Positions 10,874 through 22,814 of a stretch of DNA of 64,000 bases are shown here, in pieces (within the stretch, counting starts at the first letter, position 1; each line of letters begins with the position of its first letter). The stretch spans positions 1,309,501 to 1,373,500 of the forward strand of contig JACCIC010000140.1 of NCBI GenBank assembly GCA_018907035.1, read 5' to 3'. The notes below the pieces were generated by a model. The model saw only the letters and a program-made list of their open reading frames with translations, was not told the DNA's origin and did no database searches. A program made the position numbers and the translations under genes. This DNA comes from Sycobia sp. Sy_11. Lineage: Eukaryota > Arthropoda > Insecta > Hymenoptera > Epichrysomallidae.

Positions 10874-13509
10874 TTTAAATTTCTTTAAAAATTTATTTTA
10901 TTACAAAAGTAAGTAACGAATGAATGTCATATTTTTATTTTTAATCTATTAATATCTAAAAGAAAAAAATGAAAATCAATTTACATAAAAGTTCTTGGAC
11001 AAAAACTTAATTTTACTGTTAGCAATAGGAACTTAAAGCATTGTGTGGATAAGTGTAAATAATTACCAAATATTTGTAAAAAATAGGGGACAAAATTAAC
11101 GATATAAATATTACAGATTATAAAATATTGAACATTCATTTTGATTAAGATTATTGACTATTACTTAAAACTGTAAATAATTACGATGCTATACAAATAA
11201 TTTGTTTCTAAAAATAGAGAAATGCACATTGTTATAAATACAATTTAATAATATATATTGTATATTTATTATTAATTTATTTATATCAATTTAACTCAGC
11301 GATTGAGAAAATAAGTATTTTACAATCATTAATACTCAAACACTGCAAGTTCAAATTTAATGTATTCTTACTGTTTATAAGTTCATTCTTTAAAAAATCG
11401 AGCAATGCGTATTCCACGAACGAGTATTTTTCCTTTCATTCGATTACTAAATGAAAAATTAGTGTTGAAAAATGATATTTAACAATTTAATAAAACAATA
11501 TTTTTCTTCATACGTTTGTTTTCTTCAATTTTCCTTTCCCTTATTGTATCCCACTTTGACAGTTGAGTTAAGTAATGAATTTATTTATAAAATTTACTGC
11601 TAACTAAAAGTTAAAAAATTTGCAAAGTAGCATCTTTTGTAATAATTTTAAATTCTATATTTTAAATAGTTTTCAAAATTTCAATATATGATCGATTATA
11701 GGATTGCTTTAAGTAAAAAGAATTTCAAATGAGTGCTCAAATTAAAACTATAATGATGCATTGATTTACAAATTTCAGACTTGGCTATTTTAAAATTCTG
11801 AAAACAATTGCCATTTATAATTGTTTATAATTTTGTATATAATTTATTTTATTAACTTATATACAATTCTTTATTATAAGTTTTTGCACTTATAATTATA
11901 AAAGTAAATCGTTCCAAGTTTGCAAAATATATTTGATGATTTACATGAATATTTTTTTAAAATTATTCGTGAGATTTAAAATTCAAAAATTGAATAGTTG
12001 TTCACTTTTGCATTTATTACTTTGGTATAATAAAAATCTAACAATTTTTCCGTGACATTAGGAACCGTAATACCGCCCGAATGAACACCGCGCAGTTATT
12101 ATTTTAAATAATATGATTACAATACATTTTTCCATTTTTAAGTGGCTAAGAAATCCAATGAATTTCTTTTAATTTTATGCATTCAATATAAAACAGTGCT
12201 GTGTGTTTGATAGTTCCTTTGACTTGCAATATGCTGCTCCATTCTAAATCCGCTTCGAAAACCGCAATCGTCACTCGAAATAATATATAAAATATAAGTA
12301 TGAATATAGTATACGTGTATTGTATACTTGTATTCTCGATAACCGGTCGCCGATGGCTATCGTATAAAATACACAAAGATTCGATTTTGCATTCTTATAC
12401 ACCGCTCATATAAATAATGCGCTTCAGAATTGGCCATTTAGCACGTTTACGGTATATATAATATATATATATATTTGTATATTCGAAAAATACAAAGGAG
12501 TCCAGTATCTCGCGAATTGAACAGGGGCCAGATGTAAATTCGCTGAGAAATTAGAATTGTTATAATGAATAGCGAAGTGCAAAATTTTCTGCGTCCAACG
12601 CAAGAGCTGACGGAAATCGCTAGCATTCGGTTCTACCGTCGACAAAACCAATCTAATGATGATGAATTTTATATGCTATAAGGGATAAATTACGCTCGGC
12701 CAACTTCGATACTTAGTAATAGTTCTGTAGTAATATATATAGTCAGATATAGTGGATATAGCCATATAGCTCTACTATAATTATAGTATCGGGTATATAT
12801 TTAAACTTTTATAATGCAAGTAAGTATGTAGATTGACGGGGAAAGTCGAGAAAAATTTGACGAAGTTCCAACCAAGAGTTATTGACGCGACTCCTGAAGG
12901 TTTGCGGATAAATAATAATTTTCGGATCCAAACGACGGCGTTGCACGCCTCATCGCCGACGCGAACTGAAAATACAATCTAGATAACAAATAATAAGTCT
13001 TGTAATAATATGCTTGACTAATAAGTAAAATACAGATAAAAATCAGCCGGGGATAATGCATCGAGAAAACTGTCGACAACTTTTCGAATGTCGTCTGTTT
13101 TGTTGAGAGCGTGAAAATCTTTATATAATATACTATACACACACGCGCGCACAAAATTATTGCAAAAAGGAGACTTATTGAATATACTGTACAGATAAAA
13201 GCCAATGAGGATATTATTATAATTTTAAACCATTTATATGATATGTATTTAAATAAATTTAAAAAATTGATTTCAAAACCCGTAATATGTGAAATATGTA
13301 ACACGTTTTAGATATTGAATTCACGTCGGTATATACACACGCCCACACGCGCGCGCACATAAATATACTTATATCATACATCTATTGTCTTTAATATGAG
13401 GATGCATATTATTGCTTCAAAATCAGGCTGGTAAAATCTGTTATCATGTATTAAGATTCAAGACATTAATGCAGGTGTATATGTATGTATTAAATTATAT
13501 AAAAAAACT

Positions 13510-13546
13510 AACAAATATTTTTATGAGCGTCATAAAAATATTTGTT
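13510..13546. repeat. Perfect palindrome, 17-bp arms with 3-bp centre
   Basis: AACAAATATTTTTATGA at 13510-13526 is followed by GCG and then by its exact reverse complement at 13530-13546. The flanks extend the match imperfectly. It could be a cruciform-forming site or the core of a small element. Confidence 0.75.
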
Positions 13547-14164
13547 CATTAAGTTTACAACAGTCAATATACCACAATTTGAATTATTTAGGTTATATAA
13601 TCTTTATTTCATATAGGATCTATTGAGTTTTTCAAATAATTATAACTTAAATAAATTTAAATTAAAAATAAATAAAAGCATATTATAAAATATATAATAA
13701 TTTGTTGAAGAGTATAATTAAGACGCAAATATTCTTCGTGCTTAATTAACATTACAGTAGTATGATTATATCGCTATAATGAAAACCTATATACATTATG
13801 TTATCGTCTTCAATAAAATTGTTATCTTCTTTGTTCCAAAATTTATCATATCAATATAACTTACTTTTCATTCATATAAATAAAAATGATTAAAATCAGA
13901 TTCTAAATGTATTGTGTTCTACGTAAATTGTCATACGTTTTAGCAGCAGTATGAAGCTTGGAATGAAGCTTATTAGGGTGGCAGATATTATAAGGGCAGA
14001 AAATTTAGAGCCAAATTTTTTATATCTCTTATACTCATTCAAAAATTGCATCTTTACGTATACATTATACATACATATAGATATACCTCAATTTTTGTAA
14101 AAATAATTCAACATGCAATAGAGATAATAAATTCATCACTTTGACGACTTTTTATTTTAATAAT

Positions 14165-14169
14165 AATAA

Positions 14170-14212
<43 letters not shown>

Positions 14213-14219
14213 AATAATA
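14165..14219. repeat. (AAC)n microsatellite flanked by (AAT)n
   Basis: About 14 uninterrupted AAC/CAA units with short AAT runs on both sides, in non-coding DNA. Confidence 0.9.
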
Positions 14220-14948
14220 ACCTATTTAAAGCACTTTTATTAAGTGGTTAAACATAACTATTCATGAACTCGTTATAAAGTTATTCAAAAACTTTAATTG
14301 AGTGCATAGTATTAAGCGTAAATTTCATATTATATGAAAAGAAGTCAATAATTACCATATCATGACGTATAGTAATTATTATTTAATTATGTAAAAAAAA
14401 TTAATCGACATAGTTCAATGTATGCACCCCTGGCCGTAACTAATTAAATAGCTTAACGACTTTCAATGAGATATTAATAACCAGCTGTAATATAGTACAA
14501 CTCTCTGCGAACTTTATGAAAGTTATATCATATATTAAATTAACATATTAAATTATATACTTATCCCTCAATGTTATTCTAATTATTATTTAACGTATAG
14601 TATAATAACTTGAAACGATCTACTAAAAATTTATCAATAACGATAGATATAAAACTATTTTAGAAATGAATAGAAATAATAGGAATCAATTAAACTAAGA
14701 TTGAAAATTATAATACTCTTATTAATATATATCACTAATAATAATGGTAAATATAATATTACTTAAGTATAATGCATTAGGGTAATATTGTTGTAAGTCA
14801 CGTATATTAAAAATAATTTTATGCAATTTAAAGTAATAATTAATTCGTTTTATTTATAACAAACATTTTTGACTTTAACATAATTTTACAAATTATTTTC
14901 TCGACATAATATATATAGTGTTTTATTTTATATAAAAAATTTTTTTTA

Positions 14949-15390
14949 CGTTTTAAATATTACTAACTATTGGAGAATGCAATCTACAAAAAATCCATTC
15001 TTGTTTTAAACGATAAAAACAATTAAAAAATTTTTTTAATTATACAATATTTTACTGAAATTTTCTTCGACAATACACGTGGAAAATATATGTATGCCAA
15101 AAAATTTTTTAGTTCCTGAAATTTATACACGGATAATTAATATATCAATTCATTCTTGACATTGACAAAAACTTCTGGTAAGTACTTTTTGTACAATTAT
15201 TGTACAATTATTGTACAATTTGTTTATATACCTGCAAAATAAAAAATTTCAACTCTTTACGGAATAATAATTTAGTGAAATCATAAATTTCTCAGATTAA
15301 CAAAAATTTTAAAAGTTATTTTTTTCCTTTAAAACAAAAATCGTTTTTTTGTAGATTGCATTCTCTAAGAGTTAGTAATATTTAAAACAT
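14949..15390. mobile_element. MITE-like element with ~63-bp terminal inverted repeats
   Basis: The left arm 14949-15012 and the right arm 15327-15390 are imperfect reverse complements. The shared core reads GTTTTAAATATTACTAACT, then GAGAATGCAATCTACAAAAA, then GTTTTAAA. The ~315-bp interior has no coding potential. It contains three copies of a 12-bp unit (TTGTACAATTAT-like) at 15188-15221. Long arms, short length and absence of a transposase fit a miniature inverted-repeat element. The superfamily cannot be assigned because the target duplication is unclear. Confidence 0.6.
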
Positions 15391-15424
15391 TAAAAATATG
15401 TAATATATATACATATATATATAT

Positions 15425-15431
<7 letters not shown>

Positions 15432-15479
<48 letters not shown>
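15432..15479. repeat. (TA)n tract
   Basis: A ~48-bp uninterrupted TA run, the first of 22 long TA tracts in the window. It adjoins the right end of the MITE-like element. Confidence 0.95.
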
Positions 15480-15482
<3 letters not shown>

Positions 15483-16339
15483 TGATAAATTTCTTAAGTA
15501 CCGGCTGACATTGTTTTCGAATACGAACGTGGAGTAGGTAGAGCATGCACAATTTATATAAGAACAATATACGCTTAATTAGCCGTATAAAATTCTTGCC
15601 GACAAATTATAATTGTGTAGAGGAATAATAAGCAATCCCACCATCTACCGACACTAAAATTTTCGAGATACTCGCTCGCGTCAAGACCGATAAATCATCG
15701 GGATGCATCTCGTACTCCACTTTTCAGCGTTCCTCGTGACTCTGTATTATTTGTGCAATTTCAATTTTACGCCTTTAGAGCGAGACAGAGCGCGGACTTT
15801 CCGACCACACAGGGGCGGAATAACCGTGGGTAAAGTTGATGTCAATATATATTCCAATGGAAATATGTATCGTGTGAGTGCATAAATTCTTGAGATACCT
15901 TCGAAACAAAAGAGATTTAATAAAGTTTTTTTTTATATTAGAATGTTAACTAATTTTAACTTATTTTAATCAAACAATTTTTAAAAATGGACAAAGTATA
16001 AGAAGAAAATGAATAGTATAAATTTTTAAACTATAAAAGACTTTGTTTTCTCTAATAGTAGGTAATAAAGGATTTTTGGCTTGCAATAAAAAAGATCATT
16101 GTGATGCTGTATTCAATCTATTGATTCAAATAAAAAAAGATGAACCAATAGAAAATTTTAGTTACATTTCTATATATTTCGTTTATGAACAGTGCTCAAA
16201 ACAATCTGTTACAAATTCTTTTCTTAATAAAATTCTTGTAGGTCGACAAAATTTAGCCATAAGGGCTAAAATTATAAAGATGATACGAAATTCTTATCCA
16301 ATCATATATAAACTGATTTGAATGAATTGAATAGATTAT

Positions 16340-16690
16340 AATGTAAATGAACGTTTCGCCTTAGATCACCTGCTGCGTTCATAAGAAAGGATTATGGGTG
16401 ATTCATTTCTATATAGACGTAGACAGAAAGAAAAAAAGATCTGCAATCTACGGTCTCAAATCTGCGATCTGCAAAGTGAACACAATTATATTTCTTTTTC
16501 TTTAAGTTTTTTTCACTATTTGGTTTTTTCTTTTTTTCTTTTCCACCTAGTAAAATATTCATTTACCCATGATATGAGTATTTGTTTTATTTTTTTATTT
16601 TCTTCGTACGTTTACAGGAACAGATCACTTGTCGCCCTACTAATGAGCTCAACAGATAGTGTAGACAGTAAGGCGAAACATTATACATTC
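16340..16690. repeat. Short inverted-repeat pair ~350 bp apart
   Basis: AACGTTTCGCCTTA near 16350-16363 is mirrored by TAAGGCGAAACATT at 16669-16682. The interior includes repeated ATCTGCRATCT-like units near 16438-16474. This may be a degenerate MITE, but the arms are short. Confidence 0.3.
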
Positions 16691-16709
16691 CAGTTATAAT
16701 TAAATTTCA

Positions 16710-16752
16710 CACGCACACACGCACGCGCGCGCGCACACACACACACACACAT
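16710..16752. repeat. (CA)n/(CG)n microsatellite
   Basis: An alternating purine-pyrimidine run of CA units with a central CGCGCG block. Confidence 0.85.
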
Positions 16753-18399
16753 TCAGCTAAAAAGCTAGTTTTAGAATTTCTTTTTATTCCATTATTAAGG
16801 AATGTTCTACATGATCTGGCAGATATTTATTAAATTTTATAGCAGCTAAGAAAATCTTGAATAAATTGAAAAGTTCGAAACAGCTTTTTTCGAACTTCTC
16901 GCAAAATTTGAAAGATAATTTGTATTTACAGAAGTAGAGAAATAACAATGTCATATGTATGATGTATAATAGATGTAATACACGATGAAATGTCCAATAC
17001 AAGATGTTCAAAACGAGGCGACCTTGCAGCCAGCTTGGTCCATTATAGTCCTTAGTATGCATATATAATATAACTGGCAACTTCATATTCTTTGATTATT
17101 GCAATTCAAATGAATAGTTTAAAGGGGCATTTCAGTTTTTTTTAGCACTATTACTAGCTGTATAAGAGTTGATAAAAGTTAATGGTCCCAACTTCTTTAA
17201 GCTTTATTCATGCTTAAGCCAAAATGATTCTCAACAAATCCCTTGTCACCAACTATATAAAATTACAAATAAGTTGGAAATTTCTTCTTATACAAGTAAA
17301 AGTAACAAATAATCGATAGACAATGCTGTACATATATCCCCTTGCTGCGGAAATATTTTCTGAAATTTATAATTTATAGATATCTAATAGCTTGATCACG
17401 ACGGCCAGCTGCTTCTTCAGAAAAGACTGCATCGTCTTTATAACCAGAAGCAGAACTAGATACGTGTTATATATGTAATAGAATTTGTTATATATGTAAT
17501 ATGTAATGTTATATATGTAATAGAACAAAGAAAAAAGGTAAATAAACAAAGTAATAAGGTAAAAGTTTTTGCATCTGTTCATTCCTGGAAGGACAGATGG
17601 CATATCATCGATCGCATTAATTTATTCCATTACGTAAACAGCTTGCACTGGACAATATCATTTCATGTAGCTATTTGCATTATAACAATGGAGAAGCGAC
17701 GACATTTGGGTAGCATATTTGGCCCGGAAGTAATTTTATGATTAAGTATCTTGTACAATAGATTCGAAAATTTACAGGAGCTATAGCCATGGACCAATAT
17801 ATCCGACCGATAGAATACTTTCTTGTTTTCGAACTAATATTTATACCTCTATGTCAAATGTTTATAAGCCCGGTAATGTCAGAAATCTTTATTGATTAAA
17901 CTCCTATAATCTTGGTGTCGGATTTGACGAAAGAATAGATATAACCAAAGCAAAGAGTATTAATGAACCGATATGTCCGCAAATATATACCGTTATTGTA
18001 ATTATATATCGATTGAAATTCAAAGATTCCTTAGACAATACATTATACCCAATTTAATTACTAACTATAAGTAAAAAAGTACCATGTCTTGCGCGGATAT
18101 CATTTTGGAATTAATTAGAGTTGTTTCACTCAAAACGGACCGAATCCGTCAATATTTCAAAAGACCAATAATGATCTATTTAAATCTATTTGCGTATTAT
18201 CGTTATGTAGAAAAAATGGATATAAAGTTGTGCAGAAGTATCAATCCCTTGCGAAAACATTATAAACATTTTAAATCTTATAAATCGTTTACAACAACGA
18301 ATATTATAATTTATAGAAAGGCTTAAACAATAATATAGTATACTCTCGATAATCTTTTCTTCTCTTTTTCTTAACATTTCAAGCACTCATAAATTAATA

Positions 18400-18500
18400 T
18401 CTGAAATCGTCTCGAGTCACTGAAGCATATCTGCGGAGAGGGGGTGGATCTGTCGGTCCTCGAACTATGGTCATTTCAATAACTTGTCGTGTAATATCAC

Positions 18501-18561
<61 letters not shown>

Positions 18562-18737
18562 CGCGAGATTCCTCTGCACGGGGGTGCGCCCGGAGAGGCG
18601 CCCGCGCGTACATATAATACTGACACCGTCGCCGTGATCTTCCAAGTTCTAAATTTATAACCGCATACACTATTATGCGCGTCGCGGCATTTCACCGACC
18701 CCGCGTATTCGCATCGCTCTCTTGCTTTTGCATCCCG

Positions 18738-18791
<54 letters not shown>

Positions 18792-19110
18792 AGTTTCCGC
18801 GCTCGTGCTGCTGTGCTGCCGTTGCAACTCCCGGGTCGCCTGAAAATGTGGGAGACGTCGACCGCTCGCCACATACATCGTCGCCGTCGCGTCGGACGAG
18901 GCTTATTAGTGCCGCAAAGTGAAACACCCGGAACTCTTCCCCCCCCCCCAATACTGCTCCTTTGAAGTTGCCCCTTGTAACATTGTATAGAGTGGTGCGC
19001 GCGTGCAATAACGTCGGCGTGGATTATTCGTGATTCTCAACCCTAATCGGTATCGGTGCGCGACGCTACAGCTGATCGACGAGCCTCCCCGACGCACGCG
19101 GCACGTGCGT
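18400..19110. promoter_or_regulatory. CpG-rich patch interrupted by (TA)n tracts
   Basis: GC-rich DNA with many CG dinucleotides stands out sharply from its AT-rich surroundings. It is cut by (TA)n tracts at 18512-18557 and 18744-18788, with another at 19125-19181. No open frame looks like a real protein; those that exist read through TA repeats as Tyr-Ile. In hymenopteran genomes such patches are often promoters or regulatory elements. Here it lies ~3 kb upstream of the calcium-binding protein ATG, so it could be a distal promoter or a 5' UTR exon of that gene. That is inference. Confidence 0.3.
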
Positions 19111-19113
19111 GCT

Positions 19114-19184
<71 letters not shown>

Positions 19185-19255
19185 CTTACTCCAACAGACT
19201 TCGTCTTACGCTCTTTTTTGTAGGATTTTCGCGATGATATATATATCTCTTTCTA

Positions 19256-19416
19256 CTGTCTCTATTTAGAGCAGTAGTTTTCTTCTGTTTCCATAATTAT
19301 CTTTGTTCAGTTTCGAAAGTCTATATATATATATATAGAAACAGTAAAACAGAGAAGAACATAGGGAAATATAAAGCAAAAAGAAAGAGAAAAAACTACT
19401 GCTCCAAACAGAGCCA
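19256..19416. mobile_element. 161-bp MITE-like inverted-repeat element
   Basis: The ends 19256-19281 and 19391-19416 are reverse complements at 23 of 26 positions (shared core GAGCAGTAGTTTT). The interior carries a second hairpin around a short TA run at 19321-19340. There is no coding capacity. It could be a MITE; a long RNA hairpin is an alternative. Confidence 0.5.
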
Positions 19417-19702
19417 GTTTCTATATATATGCATGTGCCAAAGCTCGAGGGTATTCCACTCGTCGTGGGTTTCGGTATTTTATATAAGTATGTTAAATCG
19501 GATTTTCGTTCTTATACATATTTATGACAGTTTTTCTTTCCTCAAGCGTATGAAATACTTATGCATGAGAATTGGTGTGTGTGTGGGGGGGGGGTGTAAT
19601 TATATATATGCGATCGCTTTAGTAGTTTATGGGGTATTAAATTCGTGTCATGAAGCATACAACGGGCTCCTATGTGGGGTAAGCGCAAGGAATTTAAGCG
19701 GG

Positions 19703-20092
19703 TCAAGTACAACGACGACACGCAATTTGGTCGATCCATTTACAATTTGCTCCTAAGAATTGGTTAACGTAATAAACTGTTGTATTGTAATATAAGCGGT
19801 ACATGGCAAAGAAGAGTATGTCAACTTTGGGTCGTGGCAGGTCACCGATTTTCTGGAAATAAATTAATTTCATGGACATCCATGTAGACGATTTGCAGAA
19901 CATCTGTACAATCCTTATACGAAGCACGAAGTCAATCCCTTTGTTATAACGTTAACTTTCACTTCGTTAATTTTGGGCAATAAATTTTCTTACGAAATCA
20001 ATAAATTCCTCAACCTTCCGAATGGCTGATTTTTCAGAATAGCTATAAACCGGTCGGGCAAGAGCCATCCCTTCTTTACGCATCGGATATAC
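19703..20092 (-). CDS. Possible small unrecognised gene, two exons
   Basis: A minus-strand reading frame at 19994-20092 (ATG at 20083-20081, beginning MRKEGMALARPVYSY) ends with KVEEFIDF at a strong GTAAGA donor (19993-19988). A frame-compatible acceptor TTTCCAG leads to 19703-19852, beginning KIGDLPRPKVDILFFAMYR and ending at a TGA. The proposed intron is 141 nt. The residue composition is protein-like, and better than nearby frames. I recognise no family, and the start of the first exon is uncertain. It could be a real short gene, a decayed copy or chance. Confidence 0.25.
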
Positions 20093-21808
20093 CTGCACCT
20101 TACTTTATTATAACATGTGCGCGCCTATTATAGATTGATTTCAATGGCAGGCACGCGCGGCTATTGATTTGGTATAGATTTAAAATCGATTTCTCTTCAC
20201 ATTAGACGAATGCAGTAATAACAACAACAAGAACATATTACTAGGTCAAAATATAGTTTTCATTAACTTTAATTGAAACTAGCCTCTTTATATTTAACAG
20301 TTACAATAATAGCTATAATATTACTATTTATAAATAATGTACACTTTCTAGTTTAATGTAAATTAACGTTCATATTACAGAGTTAAAAATCATTTTTGCA
20401 TAAGAATTATGTTATTTCTTTTATGCGTGATCTCGAATATCGGTATAATATTTCAAGCAAATAAAAAACATTAAAAAAAAATTATAACAATATGAATCAT
20501 AGAACATTACAAGTAAATCTAGTTTACTGCTACGAATTCATATGTATATATCTATAAAAAATCTAAGAAATCTGCTAATATAAATATATTAGGAAATTTT
20601 GACCGGTATATTAAAATTATCAAAGATTATCCATATAAATGCAGGAATTTTTATGTATTGCATTTATATTTGTCGTCCACATACGCATGTATTTAGATCA
20701 TAAGAAAAAAGATCAATTTATTTGAAAGAAAATGCGTGTCAATCAGAATCGAGGTACTTTCTTTGTAAGTCAAGTTTACGGGTGCATAAAGTTCTTTGCT
20801 GCATTAACAGCAGCTTTTGTTAAGTAAAATTGGATTGCAGTAATTTATTTGTTAATGTTTTCTAGTTTTCTTTTAGACACATTTCCTATATTAAAAATGC
20901 ATAAGAATCGTGAAAGATGAAAAATACAATCGAACGTATATATTTAATTGTGAATAATCCGCAATTTCATCGTAAATCAATCCTCAATCAATTATATACA
21001 CTTTGCATATATAGACACTAGACAGGTCTTAGGCGTGCGTCCACTGCCCATTAGCGACCAATTAAGCCCAACAGTTTTATGCCTATTCCTATTCATACTT
21101 CTATGGATTTATAATTTTCGCGCATAACTCAAGCCTCCCTGTCTCACGCCCCGTTTTCCCCGACGTCAAATTATATTTTTTCCACTGCGCGCGCGCACAC
21201 ACACACGCACGCACGCACGCACATATATTCGAACGACATAATATCGCGCGCCGTGTCACAGAATTTGATGAATGGAATAAATTATATAAAGCCGAGTTTT
21301 TAGCGTCCAATTTTACAACAGACATATACGCGCGCACAATAAGCGTTTAGGCAGTGCCAAATTTACTATTGCGGCACGTATATACATATGCGCGCGCGCG
21401 CGTAGATAATATATACACCACCGAGCCGACAGCACACACACGGCGTCGCGCGTCAAACTCGTCTCTGCAGCGACAACAAGCGGAACGTGGACCCCGTGCG
21501 TGAGGTTTATTGCGGGAGTTTTTTTTTTTTTTTTTCTAAAACAACATTTTCTTCCATTTATTCTGTTCAGTGAGTGTACATGCATAGTGTATCTTCATTT
21601 ATTTTCTTATTTCAATTTTTAAATATATATATACACATAAATCACCATCGGAATATGCTATCGGTCGTTCGAATTCAGTTGTAAAATTTCCTTGTTTGAT
21701 TCTAGAAGGCACATTGTACAGCGACATTTGCGCCCTGTATTATAATATTACATAAAGAAAGAGGCGCATCCCCAGGCTTGTGGATCTAGTTAACCGCTCG
21801 TTATAGAA

Positions 21809-21860
21809 ATGGCTTACACCTGGGACAACCGCTGCAACTTTGTCGTCAAGTATCTTTACG
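21809..21860 (+). CDS. First coding exon of the sarcoplasmic calcium-binding protein
   Basis: This 52-nt exon starts at ATG 21809 and encodes 17 residues plus the first base of an Asp codon. It ends at a GTAATA donor. The phase and residues fit exon 2 exactly, completing the Asp of the first calcium-binding loop. It is too short to appear as a free open frame and would be missed without family knowledge. A separate untranslated first exon further upstream is possible. Confidence 0.88.
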
Positions 21861-21920
21861 GTAATAACTGTACTGACATATATTAATAACCCAAACGACT
21901 TTTCCGCGTACAGAAATTGG

Positions 21921-21973
<53 letters not shown>

Positions 21974-21974
21974 G

Positions 21975-22009
<35 letters not shown>

Positions 22010-22735
22010 TTCTCACTCTCATTCTCTCTTTTGTCTCTCATTCTCTCTCTGCTTCTCTGCTTGGTTAGATTTTGCCGGTGCGCGTATGTTATAAAAGAGA
22101 ACAGAAGTAGAGAATAATTGTTAGCTAGATTCAAGTTTATTTGTGAATTAAAATACGATGTATATTAAAAATATATTAAAAGAAATAAAAACAACGATAG
22201 TAAAAAAAGATTTATAGTATCTGGTGTTAATAGAAAAATTTTTAAAAATAAAAAAAACTGACATCGATATAGGAAGAGAATGATATACTGCTAATAAAAA
22301 AATTGATTGAATCTAAATAAATATGATGTTATACTTCTCTTTTTATTTAAATTAAAGTAAAATATTTATAATATTGTATTTGACTTGAATCTATTTTAAT
22401 TTAAATCTGTTTCAATTGTTATTGTAACATTATACTACTAAATCTTGTCGAGAGAACGTACTGTACGATTCGTATCCAAATGGTCTTTAATAAAAAAATA
22501 TATATATAAACACTAAATGTTCTTATTTAAACTATAAAAATATGCATTTTGAACAAAATGTTTGTATATGAAAATAAGAAAATAATCATTATCATTATAT
22601 CATTAGAATGGGAAGGGCCATTTGATTTGGTTAAAAGAATTTTCTTTAATAATACTCCTGTTAAAAAAAAAAACACGTAAAAACTCAGCCACTAACATAG
22701 TTACAAGAGTAACTGAGACATAGAGAGAGAGAGAA

Positions 22736-22814
<79 letters not shown>

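Larger units (their letters stand above)
10874..21808. other. Long intergenic stretch, no secure gene
   Basis: About 11 kb between the LRRC51-like gene and the first coding exon of the calcium-binding protein. It is mostly AT-rich. It holds a perfect palindrome at 13510, a CAA/AAC microsatellite at 14169-14210, a MITE-like element at 14949-15390, an inverted-repeat pair at 16340-16690, a CA/CG run at 16710-16752, short tandem units near 17468-17525, a CpG-rich patch with three (TA)n tracts at 18400-19190, and a MITE-like element at 19256-19416. Open frames at 12424-12651, 15703-15885, 16043-16321 and 18084-18326 are unlike known families. A possible small minus-strand gene lies at 19703-20092. 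Some of the rest may be 5' UTR or enhancers of the downstream gene. Confidence 0.5.

Noticed and set aside
12424..12651. Minus-strand frame with RQLLRWTQKILHFAIHY
   Set aside because: Somewhat protein-like, but it starts at a non-ATG codon, has no clear splice partners and matches no family I know.
16043..16321. 92-aa frame, possibly an exon after a CTAATAG acceptor-like site
   Set aside because: No recognisable motif, lysine/isoleucine-rich composition typical of AT-rich chance frames, and no supporting partner exon beyond a weak candidate at 15703-15828.
18394..19269. Several overlapping open frames on both strands with long Tyr-Ile stretches
   Set aside because: They are translations of (TA)n tracts in CpG-rich DNA. 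Flanking residues match no family and the frames overlap in several phases.
21840..22134. Ser-Leu and Arg-Glu repeat frames
   Set aside because: They are products of the (CT)n microsatellite inside the calcium-binding protein intron.
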